Part shown: one piece after another, positions 55,725 to 64,000 of the stretch | How positions within the stretch are numbered: the first letter of the stretch is position 1 | Layout: each line of letters starts with the position of its first letter | Assembly (NCBI RefSeq): GCF_003058085.1 | Contig: NZ_QBUD01000001.1 | Span: 930,001 to 994,000, forward strand | Length of the DNA: 64,000 bases | From: Yoonia sediminilitoris | GTDB lineage: Bacteria > Pseudomonadota > Alphaproteobacteria > Rhodobacterales > Rhodobacteraceae | Direction: 5' to 3' | Made by a program: the position numbers and the translations under genes | Notes under the pieces: model-generated | The model's database searches: none | What the model saw: the letters and a program-made list of their open reading frames with translations, nothing else | What the model was told of the DNA's origin: nothing

Positions 55725-56999
55725 TTGCTCGAACATGACCGCCCTGTGACAAGGGCCTGGGTGCTACACCCTGATTTGAAATCTGATCAGAACCGCAGGG
55801 ACGCTGTTCCTGCGCTGGAAGAGGCCGTCGCACTTGCAGCGGCATTGCCCGACCTGCAAGTCGTCGGCTCTGACGTGGTGCGGTTGCCGCGCATTCATCC
55901 GGGCATGCTGTTCGGCTCTGGCAAGATCGAGGAACTGAAATCAGCCTTTCACGACGCCGAGGTTGAACTGGTCCTGATCGACGGGCCGGTCACGCCGGTC
56001 CAGCAGCGCAACCTGGAAAAGGCGTGGGGCGTCAAACTTCTTGACCGGACCGGCCTGATTCTCGAGATTTTCAGCGACCGCGCGCGCACATCCGAAGGTG
56101 TGTTGCAGGTCGAAATGGCGGCATTATCCTATCAACGCACGCGACTGGTCAGGGCGTGGACCCACCTTGAACGACAGCGGGGCGGACTGGGTTTTGTCGG
56201 CGGTCCCGGTGAGACACAGATCGAAGCAGACAGGCGCGCGATTGACGAACAGTTGGGGCGCTTGCGCAAACAGTTGGCCAAAGTGGTCAAGACCCGCGAA
56301 TTGCACCGCGCATCACGTAAGAAGGTGCCGTTCCCGATTGTGGCGCTGGTCGGCTATACCAACGCAGGCAAATCGACCCTGTTCAATCGTCTGACCGGGG
56401 CGGATGTGATGGCCAAGGACATGCTGTTTGCGACACTTGATCCAACCATGCGCAAGATCATCCTGCCTGCGGGGGATGAGGTTATCATGTCCGATACTGT
56501 CGGCTTTATCAGTGACTTGCCGACCGAACTTGTTGCGGCCTTTCGCGCCACACTTGAAGAGGTGCTTGACGCTGACCTGATCGTGCATGTGCGCGATATC
56601 AGTCACCCACAAACCGAAGAACAGGCGCAGGATGTGATGGCCATTCTGCAAAGTCTGGGCGTCGCCGAAGAAGCACCTGTGATCGAGGTCTGGAACAAGA
56701 TCGACCTGATTGACGGCGATGCGCGTGATGCAATGTTGACGCAGGCTGCCCGCCGCGACGACCTGTTTGCCATTTCAGCCGTCACCGGCGAAGGGCTGGA
56801 TGCGCTGCTGACGGATATTCCAAACCGGCTGAAAGCCCCTCGTACCGAAGAGGTGCTGCACCTGGACTTTTCCGACGGGCGCAAGCGGGCGTGGCTGTTT
56901 GAACAGGGCGTCGTGACAGACGAAGCGCAGGACGACAGTGGCACGCAATTGACTGTGTTCTGGACGCAGTTGCAAAAGGACCGCTACGAGAAGCTTTAG
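55725..56999 (+). CDS. hflX: Ribosome-splitting GTPase HflX
   Basis: GTPase that rescues stalled or heat-damaged ribosomes. It has 424 residues. The N-terminal glycine-rich HflX domain (GSGKIEELK, then RQRGGLGFVGGPGETQIEADRR) is followed by the G domain: P-loop GYTNAGKSTLFN, DTVGFISDLP and NKIDLI, plus a C-terminal domain. It starts at TTG (55725), two bases after hfq. The convergent penicillin-acylase-family gene ends one base after its stop. Confidence 0.95.
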   Translation: MLEHDRPVTRAWVLHPDLKSDQNRRDAVPALEEAVALAAALPDLQVVGSDVVRLPRIHPGMLFGSGKIEELKSAFHDAEVELVLIDGPVTPVQQRNLEKAWGVKLLDRTGLILEIFSDRARTSEGVLQVEMAALSYQRTRLVRAWTHLERQRGGLGFVGGPGETQIEADRRAIDEQLGRLRKQLAKVVKTRELHRASRKKVPFPIVALVGYTNAGKSTLFNRLTGADVMAKDMLFATLDPTMRKIILPAGDEVIMSDTVGFISDLPTELVAAFRATLEEVLDADLIVHVRDISHPQTEEQAQDVMAILQSLGVAEEAPVIEVWNKIDLIDGDARDAMLTQAARRDDLFAISAVTGEGLDALLTDIPNRLKAPRTEEVLHLDFSDGRKRAWLFEQGVVTDEAQDDSGTQLTVFWTQLQKDRYEKL

Positions 57000-57000
57000 C

Positions 57001-59466
57001 TTATCTGGCTGGCCGCAAGACAGAGACGCCGACGGCAGCGGCGCGTGCCAGATCGGGGTCGAGTGACATCGGGATATATTCGCCGCGCCGCCACAACTCG
57101 CCCAGATTGTCATAATAGCGCGACAGCGGATGGCCCGATTGGCCAGTGGCGGTGATAAAGACGGAACTGTCAGGGTCCGCAAAATCGTAAACGCCTCTGT
57201 AGCCCGCAGAATGCACATTCTGAAACGGTTGCAGGCCGGTGCCAGATGTCAGCCCGCGCTGCAACGTATGATCGCCGCCGCTGGTCGACTGGCGGATGTT
57301 GACGAACCAATGCAGCAAGGGCGCTTGCCCCAGAACCGGGTGATCATGTGTGGCCTGATGGGCATCGCCCCAGCGCACGGCCTCGATCGCGGGGCCATGG
57401 TTTTCGGTGATCCAGATCAGCGCATCATCCAGTGCCTGCCGCGCAATGTCCGTGCAGGTTTCGACCGACGCGGACTGGATCACGTCACACCACACCGACG
57501 CGCCGTCAATGTCGCGGAAAACGCGCTCGATAAAGACAGGATTGGCGTGGGTGAATTCAGAGGCCAGCGGCCCAAGTTCATCGCGGATCAGCCGTTTCTG
57601 GAATTCGCGCACCCATGCGGCATAAATCAGCGGCTCTGGCAGATGTTCGTTCATCTCGCCGTTCCACGCCGACAGCAGGTCAAGTGCAGTCTGCCGTCTG
57701 CGTTCGGGCGTGCCCTGAAGGGCCGCGTCACCGGTAAACCATAAGTCCGCCCCCATCAGTGTGAGAATCGAGCGTGCGGCGAAACTGACGGTGTCCTGCT
57801 GGGCTTCGATAAAGCTGTCGCGGGTATGGACGCTGCGCGCTTGCATCAACCTGCGCCAGCGGTAAATCCGTTGCGTGTCGCCCCAATTGTAGGACACATG
57901 CAAGGGGAATTCGCGGTCAACGATCTTGTTGTTGGTGTTGCCCAGAATACCGCCTGTGGGATTGATGAATTCGGGATTGTCGATATAGGGAAACCGGCCG
58001 CGCCAGCGGTTTTCCGGCAGATAGCCAAAAGATGGATAGCGCCCCTTGCTTTGGTGCGCCTCGTCACGGGCGGGCAGGGCACCGATGGTCTTGAGCGCGA
58101 TACGGTTGCGGTCAGCCAGCGTCAGGTTTTGCGAGGGTGCGATGAAATCCCGTCCTGCGTAGATCGCTTCATCAACAGTGCTGGAACGCATGATCCCGAT
58201 GGCTGCCGACATCGAGGTATCCTTGTCGGTCAGCGCGCTCCAAGCCAGTGCTGTTACGTGTCCCGGTGGCGTGATGGTCCCCAGATCAAGCTGGTCGGGC
58301 GGCAGCACCGGGCCATTGATGGTCCAGCGCAGCTTGATCGTGATCGCGGCACCGCCTTTGACACTGATAATACTGTCGCGGGTCCGGAACGGCTTCCAGC
58401 CATCGATATCGCGATATTCGTCAGGGTTTTGCGGGTTCACCTCCTCAATCAGAATATCCTGATCATCGACATTGGCCGACGTCAGCCCCCATCCCAAGGC
58501 ATCACTGCGTCCGGTCAGTACCAGCGGCATGCCGGGAATTGTGCCGCCGATGACGCCGCCACTGCTGAGTTCCAGCCGGGCCAGGTACCAGATTGTCGGT
58601 GCGGTCAGTCCCAGATGAGGGTCGTTGGCCAGCAAGGTAGCCCCTGACGCCGACCGTGCGGCATTCGCCGCCCAGGCATTGGACGCGCCCGCCAGCATTG
58701 GAGGCTTGATCGGCGAGAGCGGGTCGTAAGCCATGCGCATATTTGGCATATAGTCCGGCACGTTGGGGACCAGTGCGGCAAATTCGGGCAGCGCGGCGAT
58801 GCCGCTGGTTGGGTCATCGGGCATGATGTCGCGCAGCCGGTCATTATTATCAAGGATCAACGATGTCCGCGCCCGCAGGACTTCATTCTGCGCCTGTGAT
58901 GTCAGGGTCAACGCCATCAGTTTGAGGATCGCCAGCGAATCTGCTGGCTCCCAAGGGGAGATCGGATGGTTGAATAGCCACATTTCCGGTGCGCCGCGTC
59001 CGCGCGCGCCTGCATTAACCTCGTTCAACCATGCATTCACCCCGTCGGAATAGGCATTCAGGGCGATTGTCGTATCTTCGTTTTGTGCGGCCACGGATGC
59101 AACGGCATGGCCGTAGATATCCAACCGACGGATCAGCACGTCTGTCTGAATTTCAGAGGCGCCGAACAGTTCGGCCAAGCGCCCCTGGGCCGCGCGCCGG
59201 TTCAGGGTCATTTGCCACAGCCTGTCCTGTGCGTGCGCATAGCCTAGCGCAAAGAACACATCTGCGTCTGTTTCGCCGAAAATATGTGGCACATTGGCGT
59301 TGTCGCGCACGATCTCGACCGGGGCTGTGATTCCCGTCACGGTGCTGGCGGCGTTGTAGTCGGGCAGGGATCGTTCGAAAAAATAATAGGCCAGAACAAG
59401 GGCGGCGACGACCAGGCAAATCAGTGCAGTGGCCAACGTGACCAGCCAGCGAAATAAAAGTGCCAT
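57001..59466 (-). CDS. Penicillin-acylase-family amidase
   Basis: 821-residue Ntn-hydrolase precursor. An N-terminal hydrophobic anchor or signal (about residues 6-28) is followed by an alpha-chain region with IVRDNANVPHIFGETDADVFFALGYAHAQDRLWQM and then the autoprocessing site GASNAW (serine about residue 262), which becomes the nucleophile of the beta chain. Downstream DPHLGLTAPTIWY and LTGRSDALGWGLTSANVDDQD fit the family. Known members hydrolyse penicillins or acyl-homoserine lactones, so a role in degrading quorum signals is possible but not shown. A hairpin lies in its leader (59491-59512). Confidence 0.9.
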   Translation of the reverse strand: MALLFRWLVTLATALICLVVAALVLAYYFFERSLPDYNAASTVTGITAPVEIVRDNANVPHIFGETDADVFFALGYAHAQDRLWQMTLNRRAAQGRLAELFGASEIQTDVLIRRLDIYGHAVASVAAQNEDTTIALNAYSDGVNAWLNEVNAGARGRGAPEMWLFNHPISPWEPADSLAILKLMALTLTSQAQNEVLRARTSLILDNNDRLRDIMPDDPTSGIAALPEFAALVPNVPDYMPNMRMAYDPLSPIKPPMLAGASNAWAANAARSASGATLLANDPHLGLTAPTIWYLARLELSSGGVIGGTIPGMPLVLTGRSDALGWGLTSANVDDQDILIEEVNPQNPDEYRDIDGWKPFRTRDSIISVKGGAAITIKLRWTINGPVLPPDQLDLGTITPPGHVTALAWSALTDKDTSMSAAIGIMRSSTVDEAIYAGRDFIAPSQNLTLADRNRIALKTIGALPARDEAHQSKGRYPSFGYLPENRWRGRFPYIDNPEFINPTGGILGNTNNKIVDREFPLHVSYNWGDTQRIYRWRRLMQARSVHTRDSFIEAQQDTVSFAARSILTLMGADLWFTGDAALQGTPERRRQTALDLLSAWNGEMNEHLPEPLIYAAWVREFQKRLIRDELGPLASEFTHANPVFIERVFRDIDGASVWCDVIQSASVETCTDIARQALDDALIWITENHGPAIEAVRWGDAHQATHDHPVLGQAPLLHWFVNIRQSTSGGDHTLQRGLTSGTGLQPFQNVHSAGYRGVYDFADPDSSVFITATGQSGHPLSRYYDNLGELWRRGEYIPMSLDPDLARAAAVGVSVLRPAR

Positions 59467-59490
59467 GGGGCTCGTCGTTCCTCTTTCACG

Positions 59491-59512
59491 TTTCGCGGTT
59501 TGTCTCGCGAAA
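59491..59512. promoter_or_regulatory. Hairpin-forming dyad upstream of the acylase gene
   Basis: TTTCGCG (59491-59497) pairs with CGCGAAA (59506-59512) across eight bases, 25-46 bases before the start codon at 59466. No T-run follows on either strand, so an operator or mRNA leader hairpin is more likely than a terminator. Confidence 0.35.
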
Positions 59513-59633
59513 TGCCGGTCCGGCTCGGATTTTTTTACTGTTTAACAGGGCCGCGCTGAAGAACAAGAATTGGTTGGGGCCTGCGTCCATTAAACCGGGG
59601 CCAGCTGGCGCGGCTTGTTACGGCAAACCGGAC

Positions 59634-60017
59634 CTATTTCGTCACAAGACACTGCCCCGTGCGTTTGTGCCCTCTGGCAATATCGCTGTACAGGGCATTG
59701 CCATTCGGCTGCACAACAAACATGACACGGCCCGCATCGACAGAAAACCCCCGCAGATCACCCAAGATGAAGGGCTCCGCTTCAAAACGCCGGGCGTCAG
59801 TTTGCACCGTGGTGACTTTGCGGCGCGGTGGGTCGCGTTTGTCGACAGCATCAACAAACTGGTTTCGGTCAATCGCGAAACTCACCTTGTGCGGGATATT
59901 CGCGCAGTCAGTCGCAGTCACACAGGGACCCATTGCGCAATCAAATGACTGTGCGACAGCCGGGAGTGCCAGCATACCGCTACAGAAAGCCGCAGTCAGG
60001 ACAGACCTGATGAACAT
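59634..60017 (-). CDS. Exported hypothetical protein
   Basis: 127 residues. A signal peptide (FIRSVLTAAFCSGMLALPAVAQ) is followed by a mature part beginning SFDCAMGPCVTATDC, with three closely spaced cysteines, and one more cysteine near the end (GQCLVTK), suggesting disulfides in the periplasm. The middle contains ILGDLRGFSVDAGRVMFVVQPNGNALYSDIARG. I do not recognise the family. It follows a 52-residue membrane-anchored protein by three bases, so the two are cotranscribed. Confidence 0.7.
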   Translation of the reverse strand: MFIRSVLTAAFCSGMLALPAVAQSFDCAMGPCVTATDCANIPHKVSFAIDRNQFVDAVDKRDPPRRKVTTVQTDARRFEAEPFILGDLRGFSVDAGRVMFVVQPNGNALYSDIARGHKRTGQCLVTK

Positions 60018-60020
60018 CGG

Positions 60021-60179
60021 CTACGGATTTATATATTCTTCCATGAAGGGCAAATAGGTCGTGAGGGTGTCGCGCATCAGTGCTTGCTCTGATGCATCTG
60101 CGTGGTTCTGGTAAATATAATAGAACGTCGCAGCTGACCCAAGGATCATCCCGAATATGACAGTCAGCAAGAATTTCAT
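60021..60179 (-). CDS. Small single-helix membrane protein, 52 residues
   Basis: A short frame: MKFLLTVIFGMILGSAATFYYIY forms an N-terminal membrane helix, followed by a charged tail (QNHADASEQALMRD) ending FMEEYINP. Its stop lies three bases before the ATG of the exported protein at 60017, which supports a real two-gene unit. A GGTAACTGCGGT stretch precedes the ATG, so the ribosome site is weak. Function unknown. Confidence 0.6.
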   Translation of the reverse strand: MKFLLTVIFGMILGSAATFYYIYQNHADASEQALMRDTLTTYLPFMEEYINP

Positions 60180-60288
60180 ACCGCAGTTACCTTATTGTTC
60201 TCAATTCCTTCGGGCCCCACGATTGGGCAGGCCCCTGTATGGACCAAACCATAGTTGCGACCAAACAGCCACCATTGTTTGAGCAGGC

Positions 60289-61413
60289 TCAGATGGACAG
60301 CCGGGACGCGTGGCTGCCGCGTTCGCGGTAGGGAGTGCGATCATAATGCGAACGGTAGCATTTTGAAAAATGCGATGGCGATGCAAAACCACAGGCCAGT
60401 GCCACGTTGATGACGGTCATGTCCGTTTGCATCAACAGGTTGCGCGCCTTTTGCAGGCGCAGTTCCATGTAATAGCGTTTTGGGCTGCGTGACAGATAGC
60501 GGCGGAACAGACGCTCCAGCTGGCGCGTCGACATGCCCACGTCACGGGCTAGTATGGCAGGGCTGATCGGGTCTTCGATGTTTTCTTCCATCATCTGGAT
60601 CACGCGCGACAATTTGGGGTGGCGCACACCAATGCGCGTCGGGATCGACAGGCGTTGGGTGTCCTGATCTGTGCGGATCGCCGAATAGATCAGGATGTCG
60701 GCAATGGCGTTGGCCAGATCTTCGCCGTGCTCGTCGGCCACGATACTCAGCATCAGGTCAATAGAGGCGGTCCCGCCTGCGGTGGTCATCCGCTTTCCAT
60801 CAATGACAAACACCGATTTGGTCAGTTCGATCTCGTCAAATTCTTCGGCAAAACTGTCCTGATTCTCCCAGTGGATCGTCGCTTTCTTGCCATCCAGCAG
60901 GCCAGCCTTGGCCAGCGTGTAACCGGCGGTACACAGGCCCGCGATCACCACCCCGCGCCGTGCCTCCCGGCGCAGCCAGTTCAGGATGCGCTTTGTCGTG
61001 GCATTGTGCACATTGATCCCGCCGCACATCATGATCGTGTCGTCGCGGTCGAGTTCGATCAGACCACTGTCGGGGGCAAAATTGCACCCGTTCGAGCAGC
61101 TGATCTGATCGCCGTTTTCCGCAATGATCGTCCATGTATAAAGTGTCTTGCCTGTCGTTCGGTTGGCGATGCGCAGACATTCAATCGCGCTGGCAAAGCT
61201 GAGGAGCGTGAAGTCCTGCATCAGAACAAAGACAAACCGGCGCGGTTTGCCTGTGTGGGCAACTTCGACAATATTGGGGTCGGTGGTGTTCAAAAGGCTA
61301 ATCCGCTTCGATGGATTCGAAGCCAGACCACAGCAGGTTTGCAAAGCGCGTTCAAGAGGCAATGCATCGGCCCTTTGCTTTGATATGGTGGCAACCTTGG
61401 TATGATTTGCCAT
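60289..61413 (-). CDS. GlxA-family transcriptional regulator (DJ-1/PfpI plus AraC)
   Basis: 374 residues. The N-terminal DJ-1/PfpI-like domain (RRFVFVLMQDFTLLSFASAIECLRIANR; the elbow reads IAGLCTAGYTLAKAG with a cysteine) is followed by an AraC-type double helix-turn-helix (ISPAILARDVGMSTRQLERLFRRYLSRSPKRYYMELRLQKAR, then VALACGFASPSHFSKCYR). It resembles the GbdR/CdhR group that responds to glycine betaine or carnitine, which is an inference from the sensor-domain text. ATG at 61413 with AAGGCGGG upstream is the start; GTG at 61431 is the alternative. Divergent from the DAHP synthase gene. Confidence 0.88.
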   Translation of the reverse strand: MANHTKVATISKQRADALPLERALQTCCGLASNPSKRISLLNTTDPNIVEVAHTGKPRRFVFVLMQDFTLLSFASAIECLRIANRTTGKTLYTWTIIAENGDQISCSNGCNFAPDSGLIELDRDDTIMMCGGINVHNATTKRILNWLRREARRGVVIAGLCTAGYTLAKAGLLDGKKATIHWENQDSFAEEFDEIELTKSVFVIDGKRMTTAGGTASIDLMLSIVADEHGEDLANAIADILIYSAIRTDQDTQRLSIPTRIGVRHPKLSRVIQMMEENIEDPISPAILARDVGMSTRQLERLFRRYLSRSPKRYYMELRLQKARNLLMQTDMTVINVALACGFASPSHFSKCYRSHYDRTPYRERGSHASRLSI

Positions 61414-61492
61414 TGGCCCGCCTTGTTTCACGGGTTATACGCACCCTACGATAGCGTTAACCCCGCTGTCCTAACTGATATGGAGCATGACA

Positions 61493-62863
61493 ATGACCGA
61501 CTGGCAAAAATCTGACTGGCGCAACAAGCCGCGGGTGCAGATGCCTGACTATACTGATGCAGCCGCCCTCAGCGCTGTTGAAGCGCGTCTCGCCAGTTAT
61601 CCACCCCTCGTGTTCGCAGGCGAAGCACGCAAGCTGAAAGCGGAACTGGCTGCCGTCAGCCGTGGCGAGGCGTTCTTGCTGCAAGGTGGCGATTGTGCCG
61701 AAAGCTTTGCCGAGTTTGGTGCCGACAGCATCCGGGATACGTTCAAGGTCATGCTGCAAATGGCGATGGTTCTGACCTATGGTGCGAAAGTGCCTGTTGT
61801 GAAGGTCGGACGTATGGCAGGCCAGATGGCCAAGCCACGCTCTGCCCCGACTGAAACGGTGGATGGCGTGGAACTGCCAAGCTACCGCGGCGATATCATC
61901 AACGGCTTTGATTTCACGCCTGACAGCCGGATTCCCGACCCCGAGCGGATGTTGCAGGCCTATTTGCAGGCCGCTGCGACACTGAACCTGTTGCGCGCCT
62001 TTTCGACCGGTGGCTATGCCAATGTGCATGATGTCCATAAGTGGACGCTGGGCTTTACCGATATGAATGAAGTCAGCAAATACAGCGAAATGGCGGCACG
62101 AATCAGCGACACGCTTGATTTCATGCAGGCTGCGGGACTGAGCACGGATCATAACCACGAGTTGCAGACCGTCGATTTCTACACCAGCCACGAAGCCTTG
62201 TTGCTGGAGTATGAAGAGGCGCTTTGCCGGCTTGATTCGACGTCAGGCAAGTGGCTGGCCGGGTCCGGGCATATGATCTGGATCGGCGACCGCACACGCC
62301 AGCCTGACGGTGCCCATGTGGAATTCTGCAAGGGTGTGCAAAACCCGATTGGCCTGAAATGCGGGCCAAGCATGACCTCCGGGCATCTCAAATCGCTGAT
62401 GGCCAGCCTGAACCCCGACAATGAAGCAGGCCGGTTGACCTTGATCTCCCGTTTCGGCGCGGGGTCAGTGGGCGAGCATCTGCCACGTCTGATCAAGGCC
62501 GTGCAAGAAGAGGGTGCCAATGTGGTGTGGACCTGTGACGCGATGCATGGCAACACGATCAAGTCATCCACGGGCTACAAGACGCGTCCTTTTGAAAGCG
62601 TGCTGCGTGAGGTCAAGGAATTCTTTGCTGTGCATAATGCCGAAGGCACTGTCCCTGGTGGGGTTCATTTCGAAATGACGGGGAAGGACGTGACTGAATG
62701 TACCGGTGGCGTGCGCGCCGTTACGGACGAGGACCTGTCAGACCGTTACCATACCGCCTGTGACCCGCGGCTGAATGCGTCACAATCTCTGGAGCTGGCG
62801 TTTTTGGTCTCTGAAGAACTGTCCGCGCGCCGGACATCGATGTTGCAGGCAAAAGCTGGATAA
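61493..62863 (+). CDS. 3-deoxy-7-phosphoheptulonate synthase, class II
   Basis: First enzyme of the shikimate pathway, joining PEP and erythrose-4-phosphate. It has 456 residues and is of the plant-like class II type, unrelated in sequence to E. coli AroG/F/H. Visible are [14 protein letters not shown] at the start, [14 protein letters not shown], the [15 protein letters not shown] segment, GLKCGPSM and [14 protein letters not shown] with metal-binding residues. GGAG lies seven bases before the ATG at 61493 and only one before the ATG at 61487, so 61493 is chosen. It ends in a strong terminator. Confidence 0.96.
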   Translation: MTDWQKSDWRNKPRVQMPDYTDAAALSAVEARLASYPPLVFAGEARKLKAELAAVSRGEAFLLQGGDCAESFAEFGADSIRDTFKVMLQMAMVLTYGAKVPVVKVGRMAGQMAKPRSAPTETVDGVELPSYRGDIINGFDFTPDSRIPDPERMLQAYLQAAATLNLLRAFSTGGYANVHDVHKWTLGFTDMNEVSKYSEMAARISDTLDFMQAAGLSTDHNHELQTVDFYTSHEALLLEYEEALCRLDSTSGKWLAGSGHMIWIGDRTRQPDGAHVEFCKGVQNPIGLKCGPSMTSGHLKSLMASLNPDNEAGRLTLISRFGAGSVGEHLPRLIKAVQEEGANVVWTCDAMHGNTIKSSTGYKTRPFESVLREVKEFFAVHNAEGTVPGGVHFEMTGKDVTECTGGVRAVTDEDLSDRYHTACDPRLNASQSLELAFLVSEELSARRTSMLQAKAG

Positions 62864-62882
62864 TTCCAACGATCACAGCAAG

Positions 62883-62910
62883 AAAAGGCCGCTTTGCAGC
62901 GGCCTTTTTT
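62883..62910 (+). terminator. Rho-independent terminator of the DAHP synthase gene
   Basis: AAAGGCCGC (62884-62892) pairs with GCGGCCTTT (62899-62907) across TTTGCA, followed by a T-run to 62910. It lies 20 bases after the stop codon. Confidence 0.92.
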
Positions 62911-62988
62911 CATTGTGAAACATGTATTTGGTATCAAGCGCCCTGATCGCGTACAGTGCACCACACAGCATTTTACCGTGAGGTCACT

Positions 62989-63630
62989 TTAGCCGTTGTT
63001 CACAACCAGTCTCAGGAAAGGCGCCTTGCGTTCTGTTGCAGGCTCCGGGCTTTTGTGGACAAGAGGCTGAACGCTGGCCAGTTGCAGTCCAAGCGTTTCA
63101 TGGCGAATACGCGCGCCTTTGGTGATTTCGAACCGACGTGGGCGTGAACCTGCCTCTCCTTCTGTCACGATCGCCCCAAGGATGCGGGTTGTTTCGCCCT
63201 TGTCGTCGCGTAACGGCAGCAACAGCATCGTGCCGGTCAAATGCGACCGGATCAGTGACCCCTGAGAATTCAGTGGAACGCTGATGATTGCAGGTTCGGA
63301 AAAGGCGGCTTCGACCAGCTTGGCGATTTCGTCACGTGCACTTGGGTCAAAGAAGGTGCTGAGTGGCATGCCACGGGCATCCATCTTGAGCAGGTCATGC
63401 AGGCTTTGGCCAGCGACACGCATGCGGGCAATCCCCGGTGCGACCCGCTGCAAAATGAAAGCATGGGGCAGGGCTGCATCAATCTGGCTGGGCTCGATGT
63501 CATTGCGTGATGGCACCGACTGTGCATGACGCAGGGCTCTCCAATAACGCTCGAGGCTTTCAAGCGTTGGATTGCCTACTCCGGGCAGGTCAGCTTTGCG
63601 GCGCTGCGGGTTATCTTCGACGATCTTCAT
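62989..63630 (-). CDS. PAS-domain protein, PAS_5-like
   Basis: 213 residues. The N-terminal part LESLERYWRALRHAQSVPSRNDIEPSQIDAALPHAFILQRVAPGIARMRVAGQSLHDLL is the PAS_5 pattern of short alphaproteobacterial proteins, with no kinase or output domain. The C-terminal third is basic (RPRRFEITKGARIRHETLGLQL). The chosen ATG at 63630 has GAGG five bases upstream; the frame is open to 63708, but that would place a CtrA box inside the gene. Two perfect CtrA boxes lie upstream. The role is likely regulatory; the ligand is unknown. Confidence 0.82.
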   Translation of the reverse strand: MKIVEDNPQRRKADLPGVGNPTLESLERYWRALRHAQSVPSRNDIEPSQIDAALPHAFILQRVAPGIARMRVAGQSLHDLLKMDARGMPLSTFFDPSARDEIAKLVEAAFSEPAIISVPLNSQGSLIRSHLTGTMLLLPLRDDKGETTRILGAIVTEGEAGSRPRRFEITKGARIRHETLGLQLASVQPLVHKSPEPATERKAPFLRLVVNNG

Positions 63631-63686
63631 TTCGACCTCAACTTTCGCTGTGGGTGCATCATTTGATGCAAAACCAATTTGTATCT

Positions 63687-63701
63687 TTAAAGAGTTTTTA
63701 A
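63687..63701. promoter_or_regulatory. Perfect CtrA box (first of two)
   Basis: TTAA-AGAGTTT-TTAA matches the CtrA consensus TTAA-N7-TTAA exactly. It is 57 bases upstream of the PAS gene start. Confidence 0.6.
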
Positions 63702-63723
63702 CAAACATTACTCACGAGTTCAC

Positions 63724-63738
63724 TTAACAAAGTATTAA
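63724..63738. promoter_or_regulatory. Perfect CtrA box (second of two)
   Basis: TTAA-CAAAGTA-TTAA matches the CtrA consensus exactly, 37 bases from the first box, in the region shared by the divergent PAS and yicC genes. A further TTAA at 63743-63746 follows. Confidence 0.6.
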
Positions 63739-63826
63739 TGGGTTAATTCGGGTAGAGAGCCAAAGGTTGCGCATGGTCGGGATTCTACCATAACAGCACA
63801 GGCGCAACGACAGTGACGAGGTCATG

Positions 63827-64000
63827 ATGACGAACTCGATGACAGCATTTGCCAGCAGGACGGGTGCGATGGGCACGATCACCTGGGCATGGGAAATGCG
63901 GGGTGTGAATGCGCGCGGCCTGGATCTGCGTTTGCGTCTGCCCGAAGGTATCGAAGGGTTGGAGGCCGCTTTGCGTGCCGCGCTTTCAAAGTCGCTGGCT
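63827..64000 (+). CDS. yicC: YicC/YloC-family protein, N-terminal part (runs off the window)
   Basis: The first 58 codons, starting MTNSMTAFASRTG and continuing ITWAWEMRGVNARGLDLRLRLPEGIEGLEAALRAAL. This is the N-terminal YicC domain; the usual text is MTGFA.. and W.IRSVN.R.LE...RLP. E. coli YicC is an endoribonuclease. GAGG lies five bases before the ATG at 63827 and two before the ATG at 63824, so the second is preferred. In many alphaproteobacteria gmk follows; that part is outside the window. Confidence 0.88.
   Translation, partial: MTNSMTAFASRTGAMGTITWAWEMRGVNARGLDLRLRLPEGIEGLEAALRAALSKSLA

Noticed and set aside
1-64000. CRISPR arrays, insertion sequences, integrases or attachment sites
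   Set aside because: No regularly spaced repeats, transposase motifs or direct repeats flanking the tRNA were seen. The tRNA-Gly has ordinary genes on both sides.

Overview
The window is a stretch of moderately GC-rich chromosome from an alphaproteobacterium, most likely a marine Rhodobacteraceae (roseobacter-type) strain. Three things point there. The gene order dusB-ntrB-ntrC-ntrY-ntrX-trkA-trkH-hfq-hflX is typical of the group. The NtrC protein lacks the sigma54-contact loop, as in Rhodobacter. Small families typical of Rhodobacteraceae are also present: the divergent pair I recall as DUF6477 and DUF6456, and a PAS_5-type protein under perfect CtrA boxes. Genes are densely packed, many overlap by 1-4 bases, and no gap without a gene exceeds about 260 bases. 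I see no insertion sequence, prophage, CRISPR array or plasmid function.

Layout. 1-2727: end of a 3-methyladenine DNA glycosylase, an alpha/beta hydrolase, a degenerate GGDEF membrane protein and an HNH nuclease. 2830-6627: zwf-pgl-pgi (entry to the Entner-Doudoroff and pentose phosphate routes) behind a perfect LacI-type palindrome. 6685-8954: a prepilin-peptidase-like protein without its catalytic aspartates, a RidA-family protein, tRNA-Gly(CCC), ssb and a lytic transglycosylase. 8972-14742: a peptide-type ABC transporter locus in decay. The AraC regulator and binding protein are intact, both permeases carry frameshifts or stops, and the two ATPase genes appear to have been fused by a deletion and then frameshifted. 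14796-27973: miaA diverging from the envelope and isoprenoid cluster pyrH-frr-uppS-cdsA-dxr-rseP-(small membrane ORF)-bamA-skp-fabZ-lpxA-lpxI-lpxB.

27887-45082: mixed housekeeping and accessory genes. These are two DMT exporters, a FadL-like porin, a catalytically dead metallopeptidase homologue, guaA, a non-pyrrolysine MttB-family methyltransferase, the DUF6477/DUF6456 pair, lipA, two periplasmic cytochromes c, hpt, a RatA/COQ10-like protein, an MmgE/PrpD protein, amt and pncC-pgpA-ispDF. 45270-56999: dusB, the two nitrogen two-component systems, TrkAH potassium uptake, hfq and hflX. 57001-64000: a penicillin-acylase-family protein, two small exported or anchored proteins, a GlxA-type regulator, class II DAHP synthase, a PAS protein and the start of yicC.

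The window is mostly core genome and I found no convincing new multi-gene system. The items most worth a second look are the chimeric ATPase and half-dead transporter, three conserved-looking pseudoenzymes (CpaA-like, GGDEF, HExxH), two perfect CtrA boxes upstream of the PAS gene and yicC, the operator before zwf, and a 25-base-period direct repeat before pyrH.
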